In this document: positions 36,815-45,923 of the stretch, one piece after another
How positions within the stretch are numbered: the first letter of the stretch is position 1
How the letters are laid out: each line of letters opens with the position of its first letter
From: Candidatus Manganitrophaceae bacterium
GTDB lineage: Bacteria > Nitrospirota > Nitrospiria > SBBL01 > Manganitrophaceae
NCBI GenBank assembly: GCA_016200325.1
Contig: JACQEZ010000001.1
Coordinates: forward strand, 428,070-492,069
DNA: 64,000 nucleotides
Direction: 5' to 3'
Position numbers and translations under genes: made by a program
The notes under the pieces: model-generated
The model's database searches: none
The model's input: only the letters and a program-made list of their open reading frames with translations
What the model was told of the DNA's origin: nothing

Positions 36815-37357
36815 TTAGGTTTCCTCATAAATACTGTCGAGGACCGCAATATAGGGGAGGTTTCGATACTTATTCTCGTAATCAAGCCCATACCCAACCA
36901 CATATCTGTTGGGAATGGTGAAGCCGACATAATCGACCGTCACATCGGTCTGACGACGCTCCGGTTTATCTAGCAGCGTACAGAATCGGAGCGAGTTCGG
37001 TTTCCGGGCCATAAACTTCTTCCTCAAAAAGGTCAGCGTTAGGCCGGAATCGATAATGTCTTCGACGATCAGCACATCCTGACCCTTTACATCCTGGGAA
37101 AGGTCGGAGATCACTTTGACCGCTCCGGCGCTTTTTTTCTTGTTCCCATAGCTTGAGACAACCAGAAAATCGACACGAAGCGGAAGGGGAATGGCGCGGG
37201 CCAGATCGGCAAAGAAGAGGAAGGCCCCCTTCAACACACCGACCATCAGGAGATCTTTGTCCTTATAATCTTGCGCAATCCGCAGCCCCAGCTCCTGAAT
37301 GCGCCTTCGCATCTCCTCCTGCGTGATCATCGGTTTTCCAAAGATCCGTTCTTCCAT
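36815..37357 (-). CDS. hpt: Hypoxanthine phosphoribosyltransferase
   Basis: A 180-residue purine-salvage enzyme that makes IMP or GMP from the base and PRPP. The PRPP loop is VLIVEDIIDSGLTL, with LLMVGVLKGAFLFFADL upstream and VDFLVVSSYG in the flexible-loop region; VDYVGFTIPNRYVVGYGLDY is the purine-binding end. Length is normal. Its ATG shares one base with the tilS stop (TAATG), showing coupled translation. The tilS-hpt-ftsH order is also seen in Bacillus. Confidence 0.96.
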   Translation of the reverse strand: MEERIFGKPMITQEEMRRRIQELGLRIAQDYKDKDLLMVGVLKGAFLFFADLARAIPLPLRVDFLVVSSYGNKKKSAGAVKVISDLSQDVKGQDVLIVEDIIDSGLTLTFLRKKFMARKPNSLRFCTLLDKPERRQTDVTVDYVGFTIPNRYVVGYGLDYENKYRNLPYIAVLDSIYEET

Positions 37358-38829
37358 TACTGCTCCTCTGGGAATGGCATTGGGGGCTCATCCGAATCGT
37401 GCGCCGAATCGGTCGTGATCGGTTGAACCCGCACGGTCAATACCTTTTTGGTCTTCTCGGTGGCCCGATACCGATCGTCGACCCGTAAGCCGACCACCCA
37501 CAAAATTCCGTCCGAACAGGTCAGAATCGGAATCGAGCCCCGCTCCGATCTCGGAATCTTGGCATCGACAAACAGATCTTGAAGTTTCTTATGTCTGCCG
37601 CCCATCCCGGCCGGGATGAAAAGATCTCCCGGCCTCCAGCCTCGAAGGGTCAGAGGAAGGCAGATTCTATCAAAGTCGAAAGAAGCGACGCAAGGGGAAA
37701 AAGAAACGATTCCTTTCGGATGTAGAGAGAGCGTTAATCGAAGATCCCAATCGGAAAGGTCGATCGGATCCGAAGAGGGAACGAACGTCGCCGGCGGCCG
37801 ATTGCCTACGGCTCTCTGTCCCTGTACGGTCTTCCGAAGGATCAGCTGTGTGTATCCCTTCTCGATCTGCAGTCCCTTTGGAAAAATCCAACGCCGTCCG
37901 GGGGCGCCGGAGAGCGCTTTCGACAAAACTTGCTCGATCTGTTCGAAGCCGATCCCGCGGAGGTCTTGCTGAAGCCGGCCCAGTCCCCATCGAAGCAGAC
38001 GGCGCTGCAAGGCGGGGTGAAGCGAGCAAAGGGAGGTCAGATCGATCCGAATGATCTCCGGTCCCATCTCAATGTCTAGTTTCGGCATAATCTCGTCGAT
38101 CATATACCGGGTCAGGAAATCGTTCTCATCTTGGAGAAGCTGCGACGTCTTAACCAGCGCTTCTTTGATTTTAGGATTGTATCTCTCGAGAGAGGGGAGG
38201 AGCCGGTGGCGGAGGTCGTTCCTTAAATAAATCATCTCCCGGTTTGACGGATCTTCCATGAATGGAATGTCTGCTTCTGAGAGTGCGTCGAGAATCTCCT
38301 TTCGGGTAATCGTCAGAAGGGGGCGGATAATTTTCCCCGCCCGCATCGGGGGGATCGCGCAGAGCCCTTCCGGCCCCGCCCCCCGCAGCAGCCGCATCAA
38401 GAAGGTCTCCGCCTGATCGTCTGCGGTATGGCCGAGGGCGATCCATCGCGCCCCGACCTCCTCCGCGATGGTTTCAAAAAAGGCATATCGTACCTGCCGG
38501 GCGCCTTCTTGTTTGGAGAGCCGGCGCTCCTTGCAAATTTGCGGGACGGGGAGGGAGGAGAAAGTCGCCGGAATCTCCCATGCCTCACAAAGTCCCTTGA
38601 CGAAGTCGGCCTCCTTTATCGCCTCCGGTCGGAAGCCGTGGTTGAGGTGGACGACATGGAGGGGATGTCGGTTGCGGCGGGCATATTGCCTGAGGAGATG
38701 AAGGAGACAAACGGAATCGGCCCCCCCCGAGACGGCGGCCATAATTTTATCGCCCGGTTTCAGGGGGAACGTCTGAATGCGCTGTGAAAATTTTTCGAGG
38801 AGCGGCTGTTTTTTACGAAGAGAGATCAT
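37357..38829 (-). CDS. tilS: tRNA(Ile)-lysidine synthase
   Basis: A 490-residue enzyme that changes C34 of the CAU anticodon tRNA(Ile) to lysidine. The N-terminal PP-loop ATPase has SGGADS at 34-39, VHLNHGFRP, and GHTADDQAETFLMRLLRGAG. The substrate-binding and C-terminal domains follow (about 240-490), with RGWRPGDLFIPAGMGGRHKKLQDLFVDAKIPRSERG near the end, the usual TilS_C motif. Length is usual for the long form. The next upstream gene is ribF, 16 bases away, in the same transcript. Confidence 0.95.
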   Translation of the reverse strand: MISLRKKQPLLEKFSQRIQTFPLKPGDKIMAAVSGGADSVCLLHLLRQYARRNRHPLHVVHLNHGFRPEAIKEADFVKGLCEAWEIPATFSSLPVPQICKERRLSKQEGARQVRYAFFETIAEEVGARWIALGHTADDQAETFLMRLLRGAGPEGLCAIPPMRAGKIIRPLLTITRKEILDALSEADIPFMEDPSNREMIYLRNDLRHRLLPSLERYNPKIKEALVKTSQLLQDENDFLTRYMIDEIMPKLDIEMGPEIIRIDLTSLCSLHPALQRRLLRWGLGRLQQDLRGIGFEQIEQVLSKALSGAPGRRWIFPKGLQIEKGYTQLILRKTVQGQRAVGNRPPATFVPSSDPIDLSDWDLRLTLSLHPKGIVSFSPCVASFDFDRICLPLTLRGWRPGDLFIPAGMGGRHKKLQDLFVDAKIPRSERGSIPILTCSDGILWVVGLRVDDRYRATEKTKKVLTVRVQPITTDSAHDSDEPPMPFPEEQ

Positions 38830-38845
38830 CTTTCCTTGGATGCGG

Positions 38846-39799
38846 TTACATCGGGACGGCGCCCCGCTCTTTGAGGATTTCCCTTGCCTGTTCGATATCT
38901 TTCTTCATCTGGTCGGTCAGCGCTTCCGGCGATTCAAATTTCTGATCGCCACGGATTAAGTCGATGAAGGTGACGAGAAGCCGCTTTCCGTAGATATCGT
39001 CATTGAAGTCGAAGATATGGACTTCCATCCGGGTCTCGTGTTGTCCGAAGGTCGGCCGGGTTCCGATATAGACGATCCCATCGAGGGTGACGTACCCTTC
39101 GGCCTTCAGTGTCGCGACGCGGGCCGCATACACCCCCTCCCTCGGGACAAGCTCGTTCGGAAGTCGGAAGTTGGCGGTCGGCACACCGAGTTTCCTCCCG
39201 ATTCCATCCCCTTGAAGGACCTTCCCTTCCATCGAGTAATACCGGCCCATCATCCGGGCGGCAAGATAGACATTCCCCTCCCGCATCAATTCCCGGATCT
39301 TTGAAGAGCTGACGACGAGATCGTCGACCAGGACCGGATCTTTCACGATGACCGAGAATCCGAGCTCTTTCCCAAACGCAATCAGATCGTCCACCTTTCC
39401 GGCGCGGTCTTTGCCGAATTGAAAATTGCGGCCGACGACCACCTCTTTGGCGCCGATTTTATCGTGCAGATAGATCTTCGCGAAATCATAAGGGCTGAGC
39501 TGCGCGAAGGTTTTGTTGAACTCTGCGCTGAACGCAACGTCGACGCCGGTTGCCTCAATCATCCGCATCTTGATCTGAAATGTGTTGAGCAGTTTCAGCT
39601 CGCGCTCCGGGTGCAGCACCTTAATCGGATGGGGTTCGAAGGTGAAGACGACCGAGGTCCCTTCTTTTTCCTGGGCCCGCTGAATCGCCTCGCTGAGGAT
39701 GGCCTGGTGTCCCAGATGGAGTCCATCGAAATTCCCGATTGCGACGACCGGATAGGCCTCGATCGGTTTAATATTTGCCGTGCCGATAAAAAGTCTCAT
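38846..39799 (-). CDS. ribF: Bifunctional riboflavin kinase / FAD synthetase
   Basis: A 317-residue enzyme that makes FMN and FAD. The N-terminal nucleotidyltransferase domain has [10 protein letters not shown] at 22-31, VFTFEPHP, and [44 protein letters not shown] is the ISSS-type motif, and the C-terminal flavokinase domain begins near [19 protein letters not shown]. The longer open frame (to 39916) overlaps hemB. The ATG at 39799 has AGGAGAA upstream and overlaps the hemB stop by 4 bases, so it is the preferred start. Confidence 0.96.
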   Translation of the reverse strand: MRLFIGTANIKPIEAYPVVAIGNFDGLHLGHQAILSEAIQRAQEKEGTSVVFTFEPHPIKVLHPERELKLLNTFQIKMRMIEATGVDVAFSAEFNKTFAQLSPYDFAKIYLHDKIGAKEVVVGRNFQFGKDRAGKVDDLIAFGKELGFSVIVKDPVLVDDLVVSSSKIRELMREGNVYLAARMMGRYYSMEGKVLQGDGIGRKLGVPTANFRLPNELVPREGVYAARVATLKAEGYVTLDGIVYIGTRPTFGQHETRMEVHIFDFNDDIYGKRLLVTFIDLIRGDQKFESPEALTDQMKKDIEQAREILKERGAVPM

Positions 39800-40776
39800 T
39801 GCTTCTCCTGGGAAAATTGAGCCATTTCTTTTGCAAAATAGGTTAAAATCATATCTGCGCCCGCCCGACGGATCGACAGCAGCGACTCGACCATCGCCCG
39901 CCGCTCGTCGAGCCATCCCCTTTGGGCCGCCGCCTTAATCATCGAGAACTCGCCGCTCACCTGATAGGCCGCCACCGGGACATCGAACGTCTCTTTAATG
40001 TCCCGGACGATATCGAGATAGGGGAGGGCCGGCTTCACCATCACGATGTCGGCCCCCTCTTCAATGTCGAGGGCGACCTCCCGCAGTGCCTCGCGCCGGT
40101 TGGCCGCATCCATCTGATAGCTCTTTCGATCGCCGAATTGGGGGGCCGAGTTGGCGGCATCCCGGAAAGGGGCGTAGAAACAGGAGGCATACTTCGCCGC
40201 ATAAGAAAGAATCGGGGTCTCGGCATAACCGTTCTCATCGAGCGTTTTCCGGAGGGTGCCGACCCGCCCATCCATCATATCCGAAGGGGCGATCAGATCG
40301 GCCCCCGCGGCGACATGAGAGAGGGCCATCTTGGAGAGAAGCGCCAGGGTCTCGTCATTGACGATCTTCCCGTCTCGGACCACGCCGCAATGACCATGCG
40401 AGGTGTATTCGTCGATGCAAATATCGGTGATCACCAACAGATCGGGGGTTTTGTCCTTAATCGCCCGGATCGCCTGGGGGACGACCCCGCGCGGGTCGCA
40501 CGCGGCCGAGCCGACCGCATCCTTCACCTGCGGGATGCCGAAGAGGATAACCGCCGGAATGCCGAGCCGGGCCGCCGCCGCCGTCTCTTTGACCAGCTCC
40601 GGGAGAGACAGGCGGTACTGCCCCGGCATCGATGCGATCTCGGTTTTCCCCTTCTTCTCCTCGGTCACAAAGAGAGGGAGGATCAGGTCGTCGGGGGAGA
40701 GGGTCGTCTCCCGGACCATCCGGCGGAGCGATTCGCTCTGCCGAAGCCGCCTTGGGCGATGGATTGGAAATCCCAT
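39796..40776 (-). CDS. hemB: Porphobilinogen synthase (delta-aminolevulinic acid dehydratase)
   Basis: A 326-residue enzyme that joins two aminolevulinate molecules to porphobilinogen. The catalytic lysine is in [12 protein letters not shown] second Lys comes from [16 protein letters not shown], and GHCGVV and [15 protein letters not shown] form the metal-site region. In that site the first and third cysteines are kept but the second is Asp ([11 protein letters not shown]), a mix between the zinc-type Cys triad and the Asp-type site. The start ATG at 40776 follows TGAGGAG. It lies 33 bases after cobA/hemD in the heme operon. Confidence 0.95.
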   Translation of the reverse strand: MGFPIHRPRRLRQSESLRRMVRETTLSPDDLILPLFVTEEKKGKTEIASMPGQYRLSLPELVKETAAAARLGIPAVILFGIPQVKDAVGSAACDPRGVVPQAIRAIKDKTPDLLVITDICIDEYTSHGHCGVVRDGKIVNDETLALLSKMALSHVAAGADLIAPSDMMDGRVGTLRKTLDENGYAETPILSYAAKYASCFYAPFRDAANSAPQFGDRKSYQMDAANRREALREVALDIEEGADIVMVKPALPYLDIVRDIKETFDVPVAAYQVSGEFSMIKAAAQRGWLDERRAMVESLLSIRRAGADMILTYFAKEMAQFSQEKQ

Positions 40777-40809
40777 AAAAACTCCTCAGGTAATGTATCC
40801 CTATCCAAT

Positions 40810-42363
40810 TTACCTTTTTTTCACAAAATAATCCACAATCGATTGCGCCAGCGCCGGAAAAGTATACTCGCTCGGCATGACATCGACCGTCAGGCCCGAT
40901 TCCCGGGCCGTCTCGGCGGTGATCGGGCCGATGCAGGCGATCGGGATGCCTGCGAGCCGGTGCCGCCGCGCCGGGCCGACGATCTCGAGAAAATTCCGCA
41001 GCGTCGAAGAGCTCGCAAAGGTGATCAGGTCGGGCCGCTCTTCTTCTAAAAGCGCTTCGATCGCATCGGAGGCCGCGTCGGGCCGGACCGCCCGGTACGT
41101 CGGGACGACGTCGACCGATCCTCCCTTTCTTCGGATCTCTTCCGGCAAGATCTCCCGCGCTTCCAGGGCCCGCGGGATCAAAAAACGCTTTCCGGCAATT
41201 CCCCGCCCATCGAGCGCTTGGAGAACCCCCTCCGCCTTGAACTCCGGGGGAACGAGGTCGACCTGAAGCCCCCACGCTTCGATCTCTTCGGCCGTTCGGG
41301 GGCCGATCGCGCAGAGCGAGATTCCTTTTAAAATGCGCAGGTCTTTCCGAAGGGCGGCGAGCCGCTTTCGGAAAAACTGAACCCCGTTGACCGAAGTAAA
41401 GATCAGCCAATCGTACCGTTCGATTTGATCCAGCGCGGCATCGAGCGGCTCCCAGCTCGGCGGCGCGACAATCTGAAGCGTCGGAAACGAAATCGCCTCC
41501 GCCCCCTCTGCGGCGAGGCGCGCCACAAACTCCGGGGCCTGCTCTTTGGACCGGGTGACGACGATCCGCTTTCCGAAGAGCGGCTTCAATTCAAACCAGT
41601 TCAGCCGATTCCGAAGCGAGACGACCTCTCCCACCACCATGACGACCGGCGGCCGCATCCCTTCCTTCGCCACCTTGCCGACGATGTCGTCGAGCCGACC
41701 GACCAGCGTCCGCTGAAAAGGATGGGTTCCCCACTGGATCAGCGCGATCGGCGTCTGCGGGGCTCTCCCATGCCGGATCAGCTGATCGACGATCCCGGAG
41801 AGGTTTCCCATCCCCATCAGAAAAACGAGGGTGTCGGGCCCGCCGGCGAGCTTCAGCCAGTTGATCAGGCTCCCCTCCTTCAGCGGATCTTCATGGCCGG
41901 TCGCGAAGGCGACGGTCGACGCTTTTTCGCGATGGGTCAGCGGGATGCCGGCATAGGTCGGGACGGCGATGGCGGCGGTGACGCCCGGAACCACCTCGAA
42001 CGGAATGTCGGCCGCCACGAGCGCTTCCGCCTCTTCTCCCCCCCGGCCAAAAATGAAGGGGTCTCCTCCTTTGAGCCGGACGACCGACCGGCCCGCTTTG
42101 GCCGCGCCGATCATCCGCCGATGAATCTCTTCCTGGTGGGCCTCGCTCCGCGACCCTCCTTTTTTGCCGACGTAAATTTTCTCGGCGTCGTCGCGCGCAA
42201 ATTCAAGGAGCTTCGGATTGGCGAGATAATCGTAAATGATCACATCGGCCTCGGCGAGCAGCTCCTTGCCGCGCAGGGTGATCAGCTTCGGATCGCCGGG
42301 GCCGGCGCCGACCAGGTAGACCTTCCCGACTTGCCCGACTTTGCGCGGGGTGGGTTCTTTCAT
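40810..42363 (-). CDS. cobA-hemD: Fused uroporphyrinogen-III C-methyltransferase / uroporphyrinogen-III synthase
   Basis: A 517-residue fusion. The first 250 residues are the CobA/SUMT methyltransferase: VGAGPGDPKLITLRGKELL, VGKKGG, RLKGGDPFIFGRGGEE and GVTAAIAVP. The second half (about 258-517) is HemD-like: RIVVTRSKEQAPEFVARLAAEG, WLIFTSVNGVQFF, and DLITFASSSTLRNF near the C-terminus. HemD closes hydroxymethylbilane to uroporphyrinogen III; CobA adds two methyl groups toward precorrin-2, used in siroheme, heme d1 or cobalamin. The fusion is common in Nitrospirota, Clostridia and others. It lies 21 bases after hemC. Confidence 0.95.
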   Translation of the reverse strand: MKEPTPRKVGQVGKVYLVGAGPGDPKLITLRGKELLAEADVIIYDYLANPKLLEFARDDAEKIYVGKKGGSRSEAHQEEIHRRMIGAAKAGRSVVRLKGGDPFIFGRGGEEAEALVAADIPFEVVPGVTAAIAVPTYAGIPLTHREKASTVAFATGHEDPLKEGSLINWLKLAGGPDTLVFLMGMGNLSGIVDQLIRHGRAPQTPIALIQWGTHPFQRTLVGRLDDIVGKVAKEGMRPPVVMVVGEVVSLRNRLNWFELKPLFGKRIVVTRSKEQAPEFVARLAAEGAEAISFPTLQIVAPPSWEPLDAALDQIERYDWLIFTSVNGVQFFRKRLAALRKDLRILKGISLCAIGPRTAEEIEAWGLQVDLVPPEFKAEGVLQALDGRGIAGKRFLIPRALEAREILPEEIRRKGGSVDVVPTYRAVRPDAASDAIEALLEEERPDLITFASSSTLRNFLEIVGPARRHRLAGIPIACIGPITAETARESGLTVDVMPSEYTFPALAQSIVDYFVKKR

Positions 42364-42384
42364 GTCGTATTGATCTCCGATCGA

Positions 42385-43335
42385 TTAGGGCGTTCCCGGC
42401 GTCGGCGGTCTTTCTCCCTCATAGACCGCTTTGAGGATCTGATCGGCCCCCTTTGACAAAAGCGCCTCGGCCACCTGCACGCCGAGCGCGGCCGCTTCCG
42501 CCGCGGAGGCTTCCTGCCGCTCGCGAAGGATCTCCTGTCCATCGAGGCTGGCGACCCGTCCCTCGAGGGTGAGCCTTCCCTCCGAAAGGACCGCGTGGCC
42601 GGCGATCGGGACCTGGCAGCCTCCCTGGAGCCGGATTAAAAGGGCCCGCTCGGCGGTGACGGTAGAGGCGGTTTCGGGATCGTTCAGAAAAGAGAGTTGC
42701 CTGTTCATCTCCGGATCGTCCCGGCGGCACTCGATCCCAAGCGCACCTTGTCCAATCGCCGGCAGAGAAATTTCCGGGGAGAGGTATTCGGTGATCCGGT
42801 CGCCCCACTCCAGCCGGTGAAGTCCGGCGGCGGCCAAGACGATCGCATCGAACTCTCCTTGGGCCAGCTTTTTAAGACGGGTATCGAGGTTGCCGCGCAG
42901 CGCCACGAAGATCAGATCGGGTCGGACGGCCCAGAGCTGCGCTTGACGTCGAAGCGAGCTCGTTCCGACGGTGGCGCCGGAGGGAAGGGCGGCGAGGGTC
43001 TTTTCCGCTCGGCCGATCAGGGCGTCGCGCGGGTCCTCCCGTTTCGGGATCGCCGCGAGGTGCAGCGGCGCGGGGAGCTCGCTCGGGACATCTTTCATGC
43101 TGTGAACGGCGAGGTCGATCTCGCCGCGCAGCAGCGCCTCCTCGATCTCTTTAACGAAGAGCCCCTTCCCGCCGACCTTGGCAAGCGGCACATCGAGGAT
43201 CTTGTCGCCGGTGGTCTTGATCTTGACGATCTCGACCCTGTGCCCCTGCTGCTCCAGCTGGTGTTTCACCCACTCTGCCTGCCAGAGCGCCAGCTTGCTT
43301 CCGCGGCTTCCGATTTTTAGCGTTTTGGTTTCCAT
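42385..43335 (-). CDS. hemC: Hydroxymethylbilane synthase (porphobilinogen deaminase)
   Basis: A 316-residue enzyme that polymerises four porphobilinogens. IGSRGSKLALWQAEW is the normal N-terminus; KDVPSELPAPLHLAAIPKREDPRDALIG and GTSSLRRQAQL are active-site loops, and LQGGCQVPIAGHA contains the Cys that holds the dipyrromethane cofactor. The ORF extends to a GTG at 43374, but the ATG at 43335 fits the domain start and lies 14 bases after the preceding stop with AGGGGAAACG upstream. It follows a beta-propeller lipoprotein gene, unusual in a hem operon. Confidence 0.95.
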   Translation of the reverse strand: METKTLKIGSRGSKLALWQAEWVKHQLEQQGHRVEIVKIKTTGDKILDVPLAKVGGKGLFVKEIEEALLRGEIDLAVHSMKDVPSELPAPLHLAAIPKREDPRDALIGRAEKTLAALPSGATVGTSSLRRQAQLWAVRPDLIFVALRGNLDTRLKKLAQGEFDAIVLAAAGLHRLEWGDRITEYLSPEISLPAIGQGALGIECRRDDPEMNRQLSFLNDPETASTVTAERALLIRLQGGCQVPIAGHAVLSEGRLTLEGRVASLDGQEILRERQEASAAEAAALGVQVAEALLSKGADQILKAVYEGERPPTPGTP

Positions 43336-43349
43336 TCCGTTCGTTTCCC

Positions 43350-44549
43350 CTAGCCCTGCCGCTTGGGCGCCCACTCATCGACCCCCCCCCGCTCTCCGAA
43401 CCAGACATGCCGGTCGGCGTCGACGGCGACGGCATAGACATGCTCATTGGCCAGCCCGTCGCGATAGGTGAAGTTGGTCCAGCGTGTTCCGTCGAAGCGG
43501 GAGGCGCCGTGATTGGTGCCGAACCAGATCGCGCCGTCGGCCGGATCGACCGTAACGGCATAGACGATGTTTCCGGCCAAACCGTCCTCCGTCGTATAGT
43601 TCTTCCAGGCGGTCCCATCGAAGCGGGCGGCCCCGCCCCCCCAGGTTCCAAACCATTTGTTTCCTTCCCGATCGATCGCCATCGAGAAGACATAATTTTC
43701 GTTGTAGGTCTCATTCCCCGTTGAATCGAGAATGGAGAGATTGTGGCGATGTTTGTAGTCGTTCATCTCGGATTTGGAGAGGGTCCCAAACCCGGTATTG
43801 TCGCTCTGGCCGAGTCCCTGTTTGTTCGGCGCCCCGAGTCCGTCTTGATGCCGCCAGGTCGTCCATCGTCCCTGCGGGTCGCGTCGGTTGACCCCTCCCT
43901 CGGTGCCGAACCAGACCGATCCGTCCCGGTCGACGGCGAGCGCATAGACCCATCGATTGGCGAGCCCCTCCTCGGTATGGTAATTCTGGAAACGGGTCCC
44001 GTCGAACCGGCTCACCCCGTTCCAGGTGGCGATCCAGGTGGTGCCGTCGGCGGCGAAGTCAATTCCATAGACCCAGAAGTCGGCCAATCCGTCGGAGGGG
44101 AGGTAGGTCCGCCACCCTTTGCCGTCGAACCGGCTCAGCCCGCCGTTGTTGGTGCCGAACCAATGGACGCCGCGGGGGTCTCTCTTCATGGTGAAGATAT
44201 AGGGGCTCTTCAGCCCATCGGTGACGGTATAGGTTTGGACCGCCTCTCCGCTCCGTCGCGCGACCCGGACGACCCCTTCGGAGGTGCCGACCCAGACGAA
44301 ATCACCGTCGGCCAGCAGCGACCGGACATAACTTCCCTCCCCGGTGGTAAAGCTCCCCGACAAAAAATAGGCGTCGTTTTGCCCGCGAACCGGCGGTGTC
44401 TGAAGCGCGCCGAGACCGGCATGCGGGTCGGCCCGCTTCTCTTCCGGGGCGGCGTTCTTTTGATTCAGCTGGTTGGGATCCAACCGACATCCGAGAAGGG
44501 AGAGAAGAAAGGGGATGGAAAAGAGGATGGCGCCGATTCCCCCTTTCAT
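43350..44549 (-). CDS. Beta-propeller lipoprotein (two-component-regulator propeller repeats)
   Basis: A 399-residue protein. Residues 1-21 form a lipoprotein signal (LSLLGC, Cys21) and are followed by a polar linker. At least six propeller repeats follow, of the form DGL-x-VYA-x-AVD-x-DG-x-VWFGT-x-GGVSRFDG-x-W-x-Y, spaced about 40-50 residues. One long insertion (about 230-290, NKQGLGQSDNTGFG) breaks the periodicity. The repeats belong to the Reg_prop family, usually the sensing part of hybrid kinases, but here no kinase is attached. It would be an outer- or inner-membrane-anchored periplasmic propeller. It begins right at the hemA stop and ends 14 bases before hemC, so it is in the hem operon. 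Function unknown. Confidence 0.78.
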   Translation of the reverse strand: MKGGIGAILFSIPFLLSLLGCRLDPNQLNQKNAAPEEKRADPHAGLGALQTPPVRGQNDAYFLSGSFTTGEGSYVRSLLADGDFVWVGTSEGVVRVARRSGEAVQTYTVTDGLKSPYIFTMKRDPRGVHWFGTNNGGLSRFDGKGWRTYLPSDGLADFWVYGIDFAADGTTWIATWNGVSRFDGTRFQNYHTEEGLANRWVYALAVDRDGSVWFGTEGGVNRRDPQGRWTTWRHQDGLGAPNKQGLGQSDNTGFGTLSKSEMNDYKHRHNLSILDSTGNETYNENYVFSMAIDREGNKWFGTWGGGAARFDGTAWKNYTTEDGLAGNIVYAVTVDPADGAIWFGTNHGASRFDGTRWTNFTYRDGLANEHVYAVAVDADRHVWFGERGGVDEWAPKRQG

Positions 44550-45869
44550 TTAAGCAGGGTCCTCGGGGAGCTCTTTCTTCTCTGAGTCGATCTGGGCGAG
44601 GGTCTCCTCCAATTGGAACAGCCGCCGCGTCGCCTCTAAAATCATGTTGCCGTTGGTCGAGTGCATCTCTTCTTTTAATACGGTCAGGGGGCTGTGGAGC
44701 AGCTTGTTGACGATCGACAGGGTTAGCCCCTCCAGCGCCTCGCGTTGGGCCGGGGTGATCGGACCGAGCTTGCCCAAAATCTTCTCCACCTCCGCGTGGC
44801 GGATCTCCTCCGCGCGGTCTTTTAGGGCGACGATCATCGGGACGGCATCGAGCGACTTGAACCACCGGGAGAAGCGCTCAATCTCTTCCGTGATGATCTC
44901 CTCCGCTTTAAGCGCCTCCCGCTCCCGTGCCCGAAGGTTTGTCTCGACCGCCAGCTGCAGGTCGTCTATATCATAGAGAAAGACGTTGTCGAGGTTGTTG
45001 ATTGCCGGGTCGATGTTTCGCGGGACCGAGATGTCGATGAAGAAGATCGGCCGGTTTTGACGGATGGCGATGACTTTCGAGACCTCCTCGACGCCGATCA
45101 CATAGTGGGGGGCGCCGGTGGAGCAGAGGACGATATCCGACTGCGCCATCTGCGCCGCGAAATCTTCGAACTTCACCGGGACCCCATTGAACTCCTTCGC
45201 CAATTCGACCGCCCGCTCATAGCTTCGGTTGGCGATGGCGATCGACTCCACCCCATTGCTGCCGAAATGCCGCGCCGCCAACTCCGCCATTTCGCCGGCG
45301 CCGATGAGAAGGGCCGATTTGTGGGTCAGCTTTCCAAAGATTTTTTTGGCGAGCTCCACCGCGGCGAAGCTGATCGAGACGGCATTTTCGGCGATCTTCG
45401 TTTCGGTCCGAACCCGCTTTGCGACGGAGATCGCCTTCTTGAAGACCTTGTTGAGGACCACCCCGGTGGTTTTGTGAAGGATCGCCTGATCGAACGCTTC
45501 TTTAATCTGCCCCAGAATCTGCGGCTCGCCGATGATCATCGAGTCGAGGCTGGCGGCGACGCGGAAGAGATGGCGAAGGGAGTCGCCGGCCGCGTACATA
45601 TAAAGACAGGGGGTGAGGACCTCGGCGGGAAGGCCCGGCTGGTATCGGATCAGAAAATCTTGAATCGCTTCAAATCCGGCCTGGGTCTCTTTGACGACCG
45701 CGCAGACCTCGACCCGATTGCAGGTGGAGAGGATCAAGGCCTCCTCAACGGCCGGGCTCGATTTCAGATGATAGAGGGCCTCTCCGATCTGTTTTTCCGA
45801 GATCGAGAAGCGCTCCCGGATTTCGACCGGTGCTGTTCGATGGTTGAGGCCAACGATCACAATATTCAT
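44550..45869 (-). CDS. hemA: Glutamyl-tRNA reductase
   Basis: A 439-residue enzyme of the C5 pathway that reduces glutamyl-tRNA to glutamate-1-semialdehyde. GLNHRTAPVEIRERFS opens the catalytic domain, and catalytic Cys50 lies in LSTCNRVEV. The NADPH domain has LLIGAGEMAELAA and VPRNIDPAI. The C-terminal dimerisation helices end near residue 430. No glutamate-1-semialdehyde aminotransferase (hemL) gene is in the window. It lies 54 bases after ccsA in the promoter-led operon. Confidence 0.96.
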   Translation of the reverse strand: MNIVIVGLNHRTAPVEIRERFSISEKQIGEALYHLKSSPAVEEALILSTCNRVEVCAVVKETQAGFEAIQDFLIRYQPGLPAEVLTPCLYMYAAGDSLRHLFRVAASLDSMIIGEPQILGQIKEAFDQAILHKTTGVVLNKVFKKAISVAKRVRTETKIAENAVSISFAAVELAKKIFGKLTHKSALLIGAGEMAELAARHFGSNGVESIAIANRSYERAVELAKEFNGVPVKFEDFAAQMAQSDIVLCSTGAPHYVIGVEEVSKVIAIRQNRPIFFIDISVPRNIDPAINNLDNVFLYDIDDLQLAVETNLRAREREALKAEEIITEEIERFSRWFKSLDAVPMIVALKDRAEEIRHAEVEKILGKLGPITPAQREALEGLTLSIVNKLLHSPLTVLKEEMHSTNGNMILEATRRLFQLEETLAQIDSEKKELPEDPA

Positions 45870-45923
45870 GGCGTTCTCTTTCCTAGGCTGTGTCTCAGAA
45901 CGGTCACGAAGTGTCTCAAGGGC

